Shown here: piece after piece, positions 1-8,255 of the stretch
How positions within the stretch are numbered: position 1 is the first letter of the stretch
Layout of the letters: every line of letters begins with the position of its first letter
Made by a program: the position numbers and the translations under genes
Notes under the pieces: model-generated
Told to the model about the DNA's origin: nothing
Database searches by the model: none
Seen by the model: only the letters and a program-made list of their open reading frames with translations
Source: Vibrio maritimus
Lineage (GTDB): Bacteria; Pseudomonadota; Gammaproteobacteria; Enterobacterales; Vibrionaceae
Assembly (NCBI GenBank): GCA_000755425.1
Contig: BBMT01000002.1
Location: 574,806 to 638,805 of the forward strand
Reading direction: 5' to 3'
Length of the DNA stretch: 64,000 nucleotides

Positions 1-393
1 ATGATTGGTTGTACGCCAATTAGCGCGATGAATCAGAACACGTTGACCGCGGTGGGCTATGCCAGTATCAGTGAGCAGACTGGCCGCAACGATGAAGAGA
101 AACAAGTTCGCGCTATGCGTGCTTCAAAGATCGATGCGTATCGTGAACTGGCAGAGCAAGTCTATGGCCTGCGCGTTTCCGCAAGAGCGGATCTTCAAGA
201 CCAGCGTCTAGGTGTTGAGTCGACAACGGGGGCAGTGGATGGCGTTATCCGCGGTGCAGAGGTTGTACGTAGCTACAAAGTAGGCGACAGCTACGTCACT
301 GAGCTACTACTGGATATTGAAAAAATGGACAGGCTGCGTGATTACGGTGAAATCCGCCGTGTTCCAGAGAAGAAGCGTCAAAGCTTATTCTAA
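1..393 (+). CDS. flgP: FlgP, flagellar outer-membrane lipoprotein (5' truncated by window edge)
   Basis: LPP20-family lipoprotein needed for Vibrio motility and associated with the outer-membrane basal-body (H-ring) structures. The visible 130 residues contain the conserved core AVGYASISEQ near residue 19, RAMRASKIDAYRELAEQVYG, and GAVDGVIRGAEVVRSY. The first residues MIGC look like the end of a lipobox with Cys as the acylation site, so the true start and signal peptide most likely lie upstream of the window and the ATG at base 1 is probably not the start. Position next to convergent flgN matches Vibrio flgT-flgO-flgP followed by flgN. Confidence 0.85.
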   Translation: MIGCTPISAMNQNTLTAVGYASISEQTGRNDEEKQVRAMRASKIDAYRELAEQVYGLRVSARADLQDQRLGVESTTGAVDGVIRGAEVVRSYKVGDSYVTELLLDIEKMDRLRDYGEIRRVPEKKRQSLF

Positions 394-407
394 GTATTCA
401 ATTAAAA

Positions 408-444
408 CAAAAACGGCAAAGTGTGGTGCACTTTGCCGTTTTTG
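408..444. terminator. Bidirectional rho-independent terminator between flgP and flgN
   Basis: A 16-bp inverted repeat (408-423 against 429-444) with a 5-base loop. The left arm begins with an A run and the right arm ends in a T run, so it can end transcripts from both convergent genes. Confidence 0.9.
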
Positions 445-492
445 TGTTTGGTAAACGAGTAGAAACTTTCTTGTTACGACTGCTGTACTTAG

Positions 493-918
493 CTAGGCCT
501 TTAGATTTGTACCAAGTGTCGATAGAGTATGCGTCTGCCCGCCTGCGTTGTAGGTCATGCCGATTTTGCCGTGGCTTTGCTGCATTAGGTTATTGAGCTT
601 GTTGAAACTTAACTGAGCTCGCTGCAAGCTTTGGCCGTTGATATCGTTAAGCTGCTGACAGTCGAGAACGATCGACTTAATGTCTGCCACTTTTTGGGCT
701 AGTGGCGCTTCATCGGTGAGGCGGTGAACGTCTTGATGTTCACTTAAACGCTTGTCGGTTTGTTGTAATTGGCCGACCAGCGTCATCTTTTCTTTTGCTA
801 TGCGTTCAATCTCGCTGGATTCGCGCGCTGCGATGGCTTTGGTCTCTTCCGCAAGAAGAAGAGACAGGGCTTTTGCGTTTTTGAGTTGGTAGTCAATCAA
901 ATCAACAAGTGCTGCCAT
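493..918 (-). CDS. flgN: FlgN, flagellar export chaperone for FlgK/FlgL
   Basis: 141-residue, largely helical protein of the FlgN family. FlgN binds the C-termini of the hook-filament junction proteins FlgK and FlgL in the cytoplasm and delivers them to the export apparatus. The sequence has the heptad-like N-terminal helix (VDLIDYQLKNAKALSLLL) and a glutamine-rich C-terminal helix (LQRAQLSFNKLNNLMQQS) typical of the family. It lies 37 bases downstream of flgM on the same strand, the usual flgA-flgM-flgN order, and probably shares transcription with flgM. Confidence 0.88.
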   Translation of the reverse strand: MAALVDLIDYQLKNAKALSLLLAEETKAIAARESSEIERIAKEKMTLVGQLQQTDKRLSEHQDVHRLTDEAPLAQKVADIKSIVLDCQQLNDINGQSLQRAQLSFNKLNNLMQQSHGKIGMTYNAGGQTHTLSTLGTNLKA

Positions 919-955
919 TACCTGTACCTAAAATCTAGTGAATCTGCGGACTCGA

Positions 956-1272
956 TTATCGTAATCCGCCAAGTTCGTCTTCAAACTTCATCATGTTATC
1001 AGCCAGCTTTTCTGCATCGACGGTGTAAGAGCCGTTTGCGATAGCGTCTTTGATTGCTGCGACTTTTGCCGAGTCAAAGCTCGGTTGGCTAGCCATTTGC
1101 TGATGCATTTGGCCAATGGCTTTGCGCCTTGGCTTAATGTGACAGCGTCTTGCTTTGCTGAAGGTTGACCAACTTGAGTTGACGCGCTTTCTTTGCTGGC
1201 GTCCGAACGAGCAGGTGCGCGACTTGTCGTCGTTAGCGTCTGTCCAGATCGAATGTTATCAATGCCTGCCAT
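956..1272 (-). CDS. flgM: FlgM, anti-sigma28 factor (frameshifted)
   Basis: FlgM binds FliA (sigma28) and holds late flagellar genes off until it is exported through the finished hook. The N-terminus (MAGIDNIRSGQ) is intact. The C-terminal FliA-binding helices appear only after a frame change: from a TTT run at 1121-1123 on the plus strand (AAA in the gene), one added A restores AIGQMHQQMASQPSFDSAKV and then DAEKLADNMMKFEDELGGLR, ending at 956. Without it the reading runs on in a non-homologous frame to about 991. The full protein would be about 105 residues, the normal FlgM size. The break is most likely a base-call error. Confidence 0.85.
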
Positions 1273-1320
1273 AGTTTCGCCTTTTTAAATTGCTCAATAT
1301 TGCGTTGGTTTTGGCCATGT

Positions 1321-1326
1321 ATTATA
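1321..1326 (-). promoter_or_regulatory. Candidate -10 box upstream of flgM
   Basis: A perfect TATAAT on the minus strand lies about 49 bases upstream of the flgM start. No convincing -35 element is seen at 17 bp, and no clear sigma28 site was found between flgM and flgA, so this is only a candidate. Confidence 0.3.
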
Positions 1327-1399
1327 GCCCTGAATGTCACACAATGTATTTGTGTATACCGTCCATATCGACGAGCAAATCAAAATCTTTAGAAAAAAA

Positions 1400-2122
1400 T
1401 CAAAAATTAACGCTAATTTCTGCAACGCCGGTGACAATTCCCTCAATTATACGCTGAGACTTGTCATTTTTCACTCTTACTTGATCGCCATGTGAACCAT
1501 CCGATAGTGCTGTACCTCTGGTGGAGATGGTCATTTCGCCTTTTACAGCGCGTATCACGACTTTCTCGTTGCGGCAAACTACGCAGACATCGTTGCGCTC
1601 GATAACATCACCGAGCTTTACGTTTCGCTTCAGTTTAGCACCAACGACATTGTTCATGTCGCTAAAACCGCCGCGTCGTGCGCGGTTCTTATCTACCATG
1701 GTCATGGTGACATCGTGAGCTTCGACCAAACTGCCTCGAGAGAGTGGTCTTGTCGCTGTCACTAGTGGCATTGAAATGGACATTCTAACCGGCACGTAGA
1801 TACGCCAGTTATCTTCTGGGCATTCCACCAATACCGTCACATTGCTGCTGGTATTTCTCGTTGTCGAAGACGAGGTTTCGAGTGGTGAAGGGCAATCAGT
1901 TGCATGGATGCGACTGTCGATTCGGCCAGGGGTTGCCACGATCTCACCGCCAAGCGGTTGCTCAATAGTCTCTAAAACATGAGCTTGGGCAGCCTTTTGA
2001 ATGTTTTCTATTTGCTCAGGCGTTGCTGCGTGCGTTAATACGCTAAAGAATATCGCGTGCCAGACGATAAAGAGGCAAAGCCAGTGACACTTTTGCCTTA
2101 AAGTGCGGCTGGAAGTATGCAA
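1400..2122 (-). CDS. flgA: FlgA, periplasmic P-ring assembly chaperone
   Basis: FlgA assists FlgI polymerisation into the P ring around the rod in the periplasm. The 240-residue protein starts with a signal peptide (a basic start followed by WLCLFIVWHAIFFSVLTHA, probable cleavage after THA). It carries the SAF-type C-terminal domain with the conserved RPLSRGSLVEAHDV segment near residue 131 and NVKLGDVIERNDV before a VKGEMTISTRGTALSDG segment. It reads minus, upstream of flgM, and diverges from cheV across a 99-base gap. Length and architecture are normal. Confidence 0.93.
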   Translation of the reverse strand: MHTSSRTLRQKCHWLCLFIVWHAIFFSVLTHAATPEQIENIQKAAQAHVLETIEQPLGGEIVATPGRIDSRIHATDCPSPLETSSSTTRNTSSNVTVLVECPEDNWRIYVPVRMSISMPLVTATRPLSRGSLVEAHDVTMTMVDKNRARRGGFSDMNNVVGAKLKRNVKLGDVIERNDVCVVCRNEKVVIRAVKGEMTISTRGTALSDGSHGDQVRVKNDKSQRIIEGIVTGVAEISVNF

Positions 2123-2221
2123 AAAGATGTCTTATAATACAGCATTCTGTTTCTCGGGTTCTCTGAGGCCGAGATAGACTATCACTTTTTTAGCTTAAAA
2201 GTTTGAGATGGAGATGAACTT

Positions 2222-3157
2222 ATGACCGGTATCTTGGATTCGGTGAATCAACGAACGCAGCTAGTAGGTCAAAACCGACTAGAGTTGTTGACCTTTCGTT
2301 TGATGGGCCGCCAGCGTTACGGCATTAACGTGTTCAAAGTTAAAGAAGTGCTGCAGTGTCCAAAGCTCACCCGTATGCCTAACCTCAATCCGTTAGTCAA
2401 AGGGGTGGCGCACATCCGTGGTCAGACTATTTCAGTGATTGATTTGAGCTTAGCGGTAGGTGGCAGACCCACTACCGATATTGAAAATTGCTTTGTGGTC
2501 ATTTCCGAGTTTAACCGCAGTGTTCAAGGCTTTTTGGTCAGCTCTGTTGAACGCATTATCAACATGCACTGGGAGTCGATATTGCCGCCACCAGAAGGCG
2601 CAGGCAAAGAAAACTACCTGACCGCCGTTACCAATATTGATAATGAGCTGGTTGAAATTCTCGATGTAGAAAAGATCCTTGCGGAGATCTCACCGGTGCG
2701 TGAGGAAATGGATCATCGCATTGTTGAAGAAATTGCCGTGGCAGAGCAGAAAAAGCAGAAGCCAATGGTAAAACGCATTATGATTGCCGATGACTCGGCT
2801 GTTGCGAGAAAACAGGTACAACGAGCTATTGAGTCTATTGGCTTTGAAGCGATCTTGGTTAAAGATGGCAAAGAAGCGTATAACAAGCTGGTTGAAATGG
2901 CCGCTGAAGGTAATATTCACGACCAAATCTCGCTGCTTATCTCTGATATTGAGATGCCAGAGATGGACGGCTACACGTTAACGGCAGAGGTTCGCCGTCA
3001 CGCTGAGCTGAAAGATTTGCACATTATCCTTCACACCTCTCTGAGTGGTGTATTTAACCAAGCGATGGTTGAGCGAGTGGGCGCCAATGAGTTTATCGCC
3101 AAGTTCAACCCAGAAGAGCTTGGAGGCGCTGTAAAAGCGGCAGTCATCGCTGACTAA
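2222..3157 (+). CDS. cheV: CheV, CheW-receiver chemotaxis coupling protein
   Basis: CheV couples chemoreceptors to CheA and has a phosphorylatable receiver for adaptation. The 311-residue protein has an N-terminal CheW domain (about 20-165; YGINVFKVKEVLQ and KGVAHIRGQTISVIDL) and a C-terminal receiver domain (about 183-308) with the acidic pair in IMIADDSAVARKQ and the phosphoacceptor Asp in LLISDIEMPEMDGYT. The ATG at 2222 has GGAGATG just upstream. It is followed 85 bases later by cheR, the standard Vibrio pair next to flgB. Confidence 0.96.
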   Translation: MTGILDSVNQRTQLVGQNRLELLTFRLMGRQRYGINVFKVKEVLQCPKLTRMPNLNPLVKGVAHIRGQTISVIDLSLAVGGRPTTDIENCFVVISEFNRSVQGFLVSSVERIINMHWESILPPPEGAGKENYLTAVTNIDNELVEILDVEKILAEISPVREEMDHRIVEEIAVAEQKKQKPMVKRIMIADDSAVARKQVQRAIESIGFEAILVKDGKEAYNKLVEMAAEGNIHDQISLLISDIEMPEMDGYTLTAEVRRHAELKDLHIILHTSLSGVFNQAMVERVGANEFIAKFNPEELGGAVKAAVIAD

Positions 3158-3242
3158 AAGTAAGAAAACAATGAGAGCTTGTCGGCTGTGTAACGTGCAG
3201 CCGTAAAAAGCAAGCCTTTAGTAAAGTAGTATAGAGAATTGA

Positions 3243-4073
3243 ATGACAGCGATAACCATTAGCGATCAAGAGTATCGTGAATTTAGCCGCTTTTTGGAAT
3301 CCCAATGCGGCATTGTGCTTGGTGATAGCAAGCAATATTTAGTGCGTAGCCGTTTGAGCCCATTGGTATCAAAGTTTGGCTTAGGCACTTTGTCACAGCT
3401 GTTAAAAGAGGTCGTCATTGGCCGTAACCGCGAGTTACGCCTTGCCGCAGTAGATGCCATGACCACCAACGAGACTTTATGGTTTCGCGATGGTTACCCG
3501 TTTACGGTGCTGGCTGATAAGCTGCTACCTGAAGCGGCGGCAAACAAAAGACCAATAAAAATTTGGTCAGCGGCAAGCTCATCAGGCCAAGAGCCGTATT
3601 CAATGGCCATGACCATTTTAGAAACGCAAACCAAAAAGCCTGGTTTATTGCCAAATGTGTCGATTACCGCTACGGATATTTCCAACACCATGCTCGACAT
3701 GTGCCGAGTCGGTGAATATGACAATCTAGCGCTAGGGCGCGGTTTGTCGCCGGAGCGTCGCCGCGTGTTTTTTGAAGATGCTGGTAACGGCAAGATGAAA
3801 GTCAAAGACAACGTCAAGCGCTTGGTTAACTTTAGGCCGCAAAACCTAATGGATTCTTACGCGTTGCTGGGTAAGTTTGACATTATTTTCTGCCGCAACG
3901 TATTGATTTACTTCTCGCCGGATATGAAGGCCAAAGTTCTTAACCAAATGGCACGTAGCCTAAACCCTGGTGGTTATTTGCTGCTTGGTGCGTCAGAGTC
4001 GCTGACGGGGTTGACGGACCAATTTGAAATGGTGCGCTGCAATCCGGGCATTATTTACAAGCTCAAATCCTAA
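3243..4073 (+). CDS. cheR: CheR, chemoreceptor glutamate methyltransferase
   Basis: CheR transfers methyl groups from S-adenosylmethionine to receptor glutamates, opposing CheB. The 276-residue sequence has the N-terminal helical domain (YREFSRFLESQCGIVLGD) and the SAM-binding fold with IKIWSAASSSGQEPYS near residue 109, ITATDIS near 140, and FDIIFCRNVLIYFSPD near 215. Length is typical. It ends in front of a strong terminator, so cheV-cheR probably form one unit separate from the flgB operon. Confidence 0.97.
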   Translation: MTAITISDQEYREFSRFLESQCGIVLGDSKQYLVRSRLSPLVSKFGLGTLSQLLKEVVIGRNRELRLAAVDAMTTNETLWFRDGYPFTVLADKLLPEAAANKRPIKIWSAASSSGQEPYSMAMTILETQTKKPGLLPNVSITATDISNTMLDMCRVGEYDNLALGRGLSPERRRVFFEDAGNGKMKVKDNVKRLVNFRPQNLMDSYALLGKFDIIFCRNVLIYFSPDMKAKVLNQMARSLNPGGYLLLGASESLTGLTDQFEMVRCNPGIIYKLKS

Positions 4074-4101
4074 CTATTTACGTTAATGGTTGTTCCTTCC
4101 T

Positions 4102-4134
4102 AAAGCCTTGGTATATCACCAAGGCTTTTTTATT
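4102..4134 (+). terminator. Rho-independent terminator after cheR
   Basis: A perfect 11-bp stem (4102-4112 with 4118-4128), a 5-base loop, and a T-rich tail. It separates cheR from the flgB promoter. Confidence 0.93.
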
Positions 4135-4299
4135 TGCTATGCTCACCCATAGTGCCGCTTTGGATGAGCGGTGCGATGACATTCCTAATCATCCAACGCC
4201 TTATTGGCGCAGTGTTTGCTAGACAGTTTTCGTTATAGCACTCACTTAATTGTCCGCTTGCACGGAAATGAAGGCTAATTTTACATTGGCAAACATTTT

Positions 4300-4315
4300 T
4301 GGCGCGGATATTGCT
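4300..4315 (+). promoter_or_regulatory. Sigma54 promoter of the flgB operon
   Basis: TGGCGC-N5-TTGC with GG at 4301-4302 and GC at 4313-4314, exactly 10 bases apart, fits the sigma54 -24/-12 consensus. Expected transcription start near 4326, 33 bases before flgB. In Vibrio this class is activated by FlrC. Confidence 0.85.
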
Positions 4316-4358
4316 TTGTAACTATGACAGGCACCTGTTTTTGAACGATGAGGTTTAA

Positions 4359-4754
4359 ATGGCCATCTCTTTTAACAATGCACTAGGCATTCACCAACAT
4401 ACCGTCGGGGTACGTGAGAAGAATGCAGAAGTCATCTCTACCAATATTGCACAGGCAAATACCCCTGGCTTTAAGGCGAAAGGGATGGACTTTGATCGTG
4501 CGTTAAAAGCGGCAAGCTCAGGGGCAAGTATTGGTCTTAGTCGCACAGATGGACGGCACATTTCTGCCTCCACGAATGTTTCTGGCGAGGTGCTATACCG
4601 CACTCCGACTCAACCAGATACGGGTGACGGCAATACTGTCGATGTGGATCTAGAACGAAACTTGTTCATGCAAAACCAATTGCGTCACCAAGCTTCAATC
4701 GATTTTCTAGGAAGCAAGTTCAAAAACATGACCAAAGCGATTAAAGGGGAGTAA
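4359..4754 (+). CDS. flgB: FlgB, flagellar proximal rod protein
   Basis: FlgB is exported to the periplasm and polymerises as the innermost rod segment on the MS ring/FliE. The 131 residues include the rod-family N-terminal motif ISTNIAQANTPGFKAKGMDF (residues about 26-45) and a C-terminal helix (NLFMQNQLRHQASIDFL). It is the first gene of the sigma54-driven flgBCDE unit, and flgC follows after 5 bases. Length is normal and no break is seen. Confidence 0.96.
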   Translation: MAISFNNALGIHQHTVGVREKNAEVISTNIAQANTPGFKAKGMDFDRALKAASSGASIGLSRTDGRHISASTNVSGEVLYRTPTQPDTGDGNTVDVDLERNLFMQNQLRHQASIDFLGSKFKNMTKAIKGE

Positions 4755-4759
4755 TTTAG

Positions 4760-5176
4760 ATGAGCTTATTTAACGTTTTCAATGTAACGGGTAGCGCGAT
4801 GAGCGCTGAATCTGTTCGTCTAAACACGACCTCAAGCAACCTCGCGAATGCCGACAGCATTAGTAGTTCAGCAAAAGACACTTACAAGGCACGCCATGCC
4901 GTGTTTGGTGCTGAGCTGAGCAAAGCAAAATATAACCGCGACCATACAGTGCCTGTGAAAGTGATGGGCATTGTAGAAAGTGATAAGCCACTAAGTGCGG
5001 AGTACAACCCAGATCATCCACTAGCGAACGACGAAGGCTACATTTACAAGCCGAATGTTAACGTGATGGAAGAGATGGCAAACATGATCTCAGCGTCTCG
5101 CTCTTACCAGACTAATGTTCAGGTAGCGGACGCGAGTAAGCAGATGCTCATGAGCACGCTGCGAATGGGTAAATAG
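4760..5176 (+). CDS. flgC: FlgC, flagellar proximal rod protein
   Basis: Rod subunit that stacks after FlgB. The 138-residue protein has the N-terminal rod motif RLNTTSSNLANADSISSS and the C-terminal rod/hook helix NVMEEMANMISASRSYQTNV characteristic of FlgC/FlgE/FlgG. It sits 5 bases after flgB and 16 before flgD in the same operon. Intact and of normal length. Confidence 0.97.
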   Translation: MSLFNVFNVTGSAMSAESVRLNTTSSNLANADSISSSAKDTYKARHAVFGAELSKAKYNRDHTVPVKVMGIVESDKPLSAEYNPDHPLANDEGYIYKPNVNVMEEMANMISASRSYQTNVQVADASKQMLMSTLRMGK

Positions 5177-5192
5177 AGATAGGAGATAGCAC

Positions 5193-5900
5193 ATGGCTGG
5201 AATCAACAATGTTGGTCAAGGCAGTTTATCCTACCTTGACCAATTAAAAAAACTGCAAGACCAAAGCAAAACTGAAGAGAGCACAGGTAAACAGGATCTC
5301 AAGCAAGAAGACTTCCTGTCACTACTCACTAAGCAGTTGTCTCAACAGGATCCGTTTAAACCGGTCAGCAATGACCAAATGATTGCTCAAATGGCATCGT
5401 TCGCGACTGTTGATGGTATTGGCAAAATGAACACTCAGTTCGAAAGCCTCAACTCATCAATGACCTCTAACCAAGCGCTTCAAGCGTCTTCGTTAGTGGG
5501 ACGTGACGTGCTAGTGCCAGGTGCTGCAGGTATCAAACCTGCTGATGCTGGTATGGCGGCAATGGTGAAGCTACCGCAATCAATGGATAACGTGCTTGTT
5601 CGTGTAGAAAATGAAATGGGTCAATTGGTTCGTACCTTCGATGTGGGTGCACAGCCTGGTGGCGATGCACGCGTAGAGTGGGACGGCAAAGATGATCAAG
5701 GTAATCCAATGCCTGCTGGCAAGTACAAAGTGAAAGCTTCTGGCTTGTTGGAAGGAGAAAGCCGAGAGTTTGAAGTGTCGACGTACGCCAACGTCAACAG
5801 CGTACTTCTTGGTAAAGGCGATGGAAACGTACTGCTCAACCTAGCTGGTTTTGAAAGTCCAGTTCGACTAGCAGAAGTACTGGAAGTCGGCAAAGCATAA
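5193..5900 (+). CDS. flgD: FlgD, hook capping scaffold protein
   Basis: FlgD caps the growing hook and is shed when FlgK replaces it. The 235-residue protein has the conserved N-terminal hook-cap motif (DFLSLLTKQLSQQDPFKP, about 40-57, then NDQMIAQMASFATVDGI) and a C-terminal FlgD Ig/Tudor-like part (VEWDGKDDQGNPMPAGKYK, about 160-178). A good ribosome site (AGGAGATAG) precedes the ATG. Intact, with flgE 26 bases downstream. Confidence 0.97.
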   Translation: MAGINNVGQGSLSYLDQLKKLQDQSKTEESTGKQDLKQEDFLSLLTKQLSQQDPFKPVSNDQMIAQMASFATVDGIGKMNTQFESLNSSMTSNQALQASSLVGRDVLVPGAAGIKPADAGMAAMVKLPQSMDNVLVRVENEMGQLVRTFDVGAQPGGDARVEWDGKDDQGNPMPAGKYKVKASGLLEGESREFEVSTYANVNSVLLGKGDGNVLLNLAGFESPVRLAEVLEVGKA

Positions 5901-5926
5901 CCGCTGGTTAGATTAGGAGATTAGGA

Positions 5927-7230
5927 ATGTCATATGTATCTTTAAGCGGTCTATCTGCGGCACAGCTAGATCTGAACACCACCAGTAACAACATTGCCAA
6001 CGCCAACACATACGGCTTTAAAGAGTCTCGTGCGGAATTTGGTGATGTGTACTCAAACTCTTTGTTCACTAACGCAAAAACCACTCCGGGTGGCGGTGCG
6101 CAGGCGAGCAAAGTCGCGCAGCAGTTCCATGAAGGTCGAGTATTTATACCAACAACCCAATGGACCTTCGTATCAGCGGTACAGGTTTCTTTGCCGTGGC
6201 AAAAGATCGCCTCACTCCGCAGCAAAACGAATTGACGCGTAACGGTGCGTTTCACTTAAACAAAGATAACATGCTCGTGACGTCTAACGATGAGTTCCTG
6301 CTCGGTTATAAGGTCGATCCAAAAACCGACCAAGTCACCTCTTATGAAGCAGAGCCGATTGAAGTTCGAGCGGAATATGGTGTTCCTGAAGCGACACAGA
6401 ATGTTGAGCTAGGTGCTAACCTTCCGGCGAGCGCGGAAGAGAATGACCCGACACTGTTCAACTTTAACGATGAAACAACTTACGACCGTGCGACATCAGT
6501 AACCGTGACCGATTCAAAAGGTCAGTCTTACAAGATGACCACCTACTACCTAAAATCAAGCAACCCAGCCACGCCAAATACTTGGAATGCGTTCTATACG
6601 CTAACGGATGGGCAAGGCGAAAAACCACTGAACATCGAAGCCGGTGACACGACCGCTGCTAATGGTCACGTAGGTCACTCCATTACGTTTAAAAACGACG
6701 GCACCTTTAACCAGGTGAACGGTGGTGCGCCGGTGAAAACTGTCGACTTCGCAACGGCAGGGATTGACATGAACGACGCTGATCCTGCACAGGCAATCAA
6801 CATGAAGCTGGGTACGCACACGTCATTTGCTGCTCCGTTTGAGATCACTAAGCTTGATGAAGATGGCGCAATGCCAGGCTTTTTGACCAAAGTTGATTTT
6901 GATGAAGCGGGTAACGTGTTGGGAACTTACTCAAACGGCAAAAACGTGAACCTTGGTCGTGTGGCATTGGTTCGTGTTGCTAACGAGCAAGGCCTTGACA
7001 AGAAAGGCGGCACTCAGTGGGATTCGACTTCTGCATCCGGTGAAAAGATCTGGGGCGAATCCAACAAAGGCTCTTTTGGTACGGTTAATAACGGTACCCT
7101 TGAGCAGTCGAACATCGACATGACTCAAGAGCTAGTGGATTTGATTTCAGCGCAGCGTAACTTCCAAGCAAACTCGCGTGCATTGGACGTTCACAACCAG
7201 CTGCAACAAAACATCCTGCAAATCCGTTAA
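5927..7230 (+). CDS. flgE: FlgE, flagellar hook protein (frameshifted)
   Basis: Subunit of the hook, the universal joint outside the cell. The N-terminal rod/hook motif (LDLNTTSNNIANANTYGF) is in the first frame. The frame breaks near 6136, where one T appears to be missing from GGTTCG; restoring it gives EGSSIYTNNPMDLRISGTGFF and joins the remaining protein to 7230. The C-terminal helix STLEQSNIDMTQELVDLISAQ pattern is present (here TLEQSNIDMTQELVDLI). The joined product would be about 434 residues, normal for Vibrio FlgE. The break is very probably a sequence error because hook protein is essential for motility. Confidence 0.93.
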
Positions 7231-7310
7231 TCGAATCTAGCTCGATAATTGATTACCGCGTGATGGGTATTTGCCTGTCACGCGGCTTTGTACGTTTATT
7301 CAGCAACGCC

Positions 7311-7380
7311 TTGCCGCCCGGTGCTGCATTGCCGTTTTTCTTTGCCATTGCCGCGCCTGCCACCTTTGCCGATCTGGCAA
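7311..7380 (+). repeat. Cluster of TTGCC elements upstream of the flgF sigma54 promoter
   Basis: Five direct TTGCC copies (7311, 7329, 7342, 7348, 7366) and one inverted GGCAA (7376-7380) lie in 70 bases that end about 50 bases before the -24 box. The last pair forms a small hairpin. The arrangement suggests activator binding sites but no factor can be assigned from sequence alone. The flgE-flgF gap (7231-7482) otherwise has only an inverted repeat CCGCGTGA/TCACGCGG near 7257. Confidence 0.4.
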
Positions 7381-7431
7381 TTACCCCCGAGAAGCCCTCT
7401 TATCTAACTGATTAATATAATAAATAATTAT

Positions 7432-7447
7432 TGGCACAGAGATTGCT
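7432..7447 (+). promoter_or_regulatory. Sigma54 promoter of the flgF operon
   Basis: TTGGCACAGAGATTGC with GG at 7433-7434 and GC at 7445-7446 is a near-perfect TGGCAC-N5-TTGC site. Expected start near 7458, 25 bases before flgF. It shows that flgFGHIJ can be transcribed separately from flgBCDE. Confidence 0.9.
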
Positions 7448-7482
7448 TTAATGCTCTAGTACTTTGAATATTGGAGCTATCA

Positions 7483-8232
7483 ATGGATCGTGCCCTGTAC
7501 CTCGCCATGAGCGGAGCGAAGCAAAACATGCAAGCTTTGCAACTAAGAGCGAACAACCTTGCTAACGCAAGCACACCTGGCTTTCGTGCCGACCTTGCCC
7601 AAGCGCGCTCAATGCAAGCGTATGGCGAAGGGTTGCCAAGCCGTGTGTTTAGCATGACAGAGCGTCCAGGCCATAGCTTTGAGCAGGGCAGTGTTGTGAC
7701 CACAGGTCGCGATCTTGATGTCACCATTGAAGGCCAAGGTTGGATTTCTGTGCTGGATAAAACCGGCAAAGAAGGACTCACCCGTAACGGCAGTATGCGT
7801 GTTGACCAAAATGGTCTTCTGACAAACAGCAATGGCCACCTGGTTCTTGGTGAGCGTGGTACACCGATCACTGTGCCAATTCCACTGAGAAAAATCGAAA
7901 TCGGCCGTGATGGAACGATATCTGTTATCCCTCAAGACGCGCCAGCGGATGAGATGGAAGTGGTGGATCGCATCAAACTCACTAACACAGATAACCGCTC
8001 ACTATTCAAAGACACCAACGGTTTATTTCGTAGCAAAGATCCAGCGCTTGGTTTTGAAGCGTCTGCCGCCGTGCAATTGATGACTGGTGCAGTTGAAGGC
8101 AGTAACGTCAATGCCGTTGGTGAAATGACAAGTTTAATTGATCTGCAGCGTCAGTTTGAGATGCAGGTGAAACTCATGAGCACAGCAGAAGACATGGACA
8201 AAGCGTCTGATTCACTGCTTCGCATGGGTTAA
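7483..8232 (+). CDS. flgF: FlgF, flagellar proximal rod protein
   Basis: Rod subunit of the FlgF family, 249 residues from ATG 7483, which follows GGAG at a proper distance; an upstream in-frame TTG at 7471 overlaps that ribosome site and is less likely. Seen are the N-terminal rod motif (ALQLRANNLANASTPGFRADL), the flgEFG central signature (DLDVTIEGQGWISVLDK), and the C-terminal helix (MTSLIDLQRQFEMQVKLM). First gene of its own sigma54 unit, and intact. Confidence 0.96.
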   Translation: MDRALYLAMSGAKQNMQALQLRANNLANASTPGFRADLAQARSMQAYGEGLPSRVFSMTERPGHSFEQGSVVTTGRDLDVTIEGQGWISVLDKTGKEGLTRNGSMRVDQNGLLTNSNGHLVLGERGTPITVPIPLRKIEIGRDGTISVIPQDAPADEMEVVDRIKLTNTDNRSLFKDTNGLFRSKDPALGFEASAAVQLMTGAVEGSNVNAVGEMTSLIDLQRQFEMQVKLMSTAEDMDKASDSLLRMG

Positions 8233-8255
8233 TGGTAAGGACATAGGGGAAGAAT

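Noticed and set aside
769..1044. Plus-strand frame overlapping flgN and flgM
   Set aside because: Composition is unlike a protein and it is antisense to two recognised genes.
1321..1345. CRP-type site between flgM and flgA
   Set aside because: A TGTGA half-site occurs, but the second half is absent at the right spacing.
5908..6255. Antisense frame covering the flgE frame break
   Set aside because: Artefact of the frameshifted region; the plus-strand frames carry clear hook-protein motifs.
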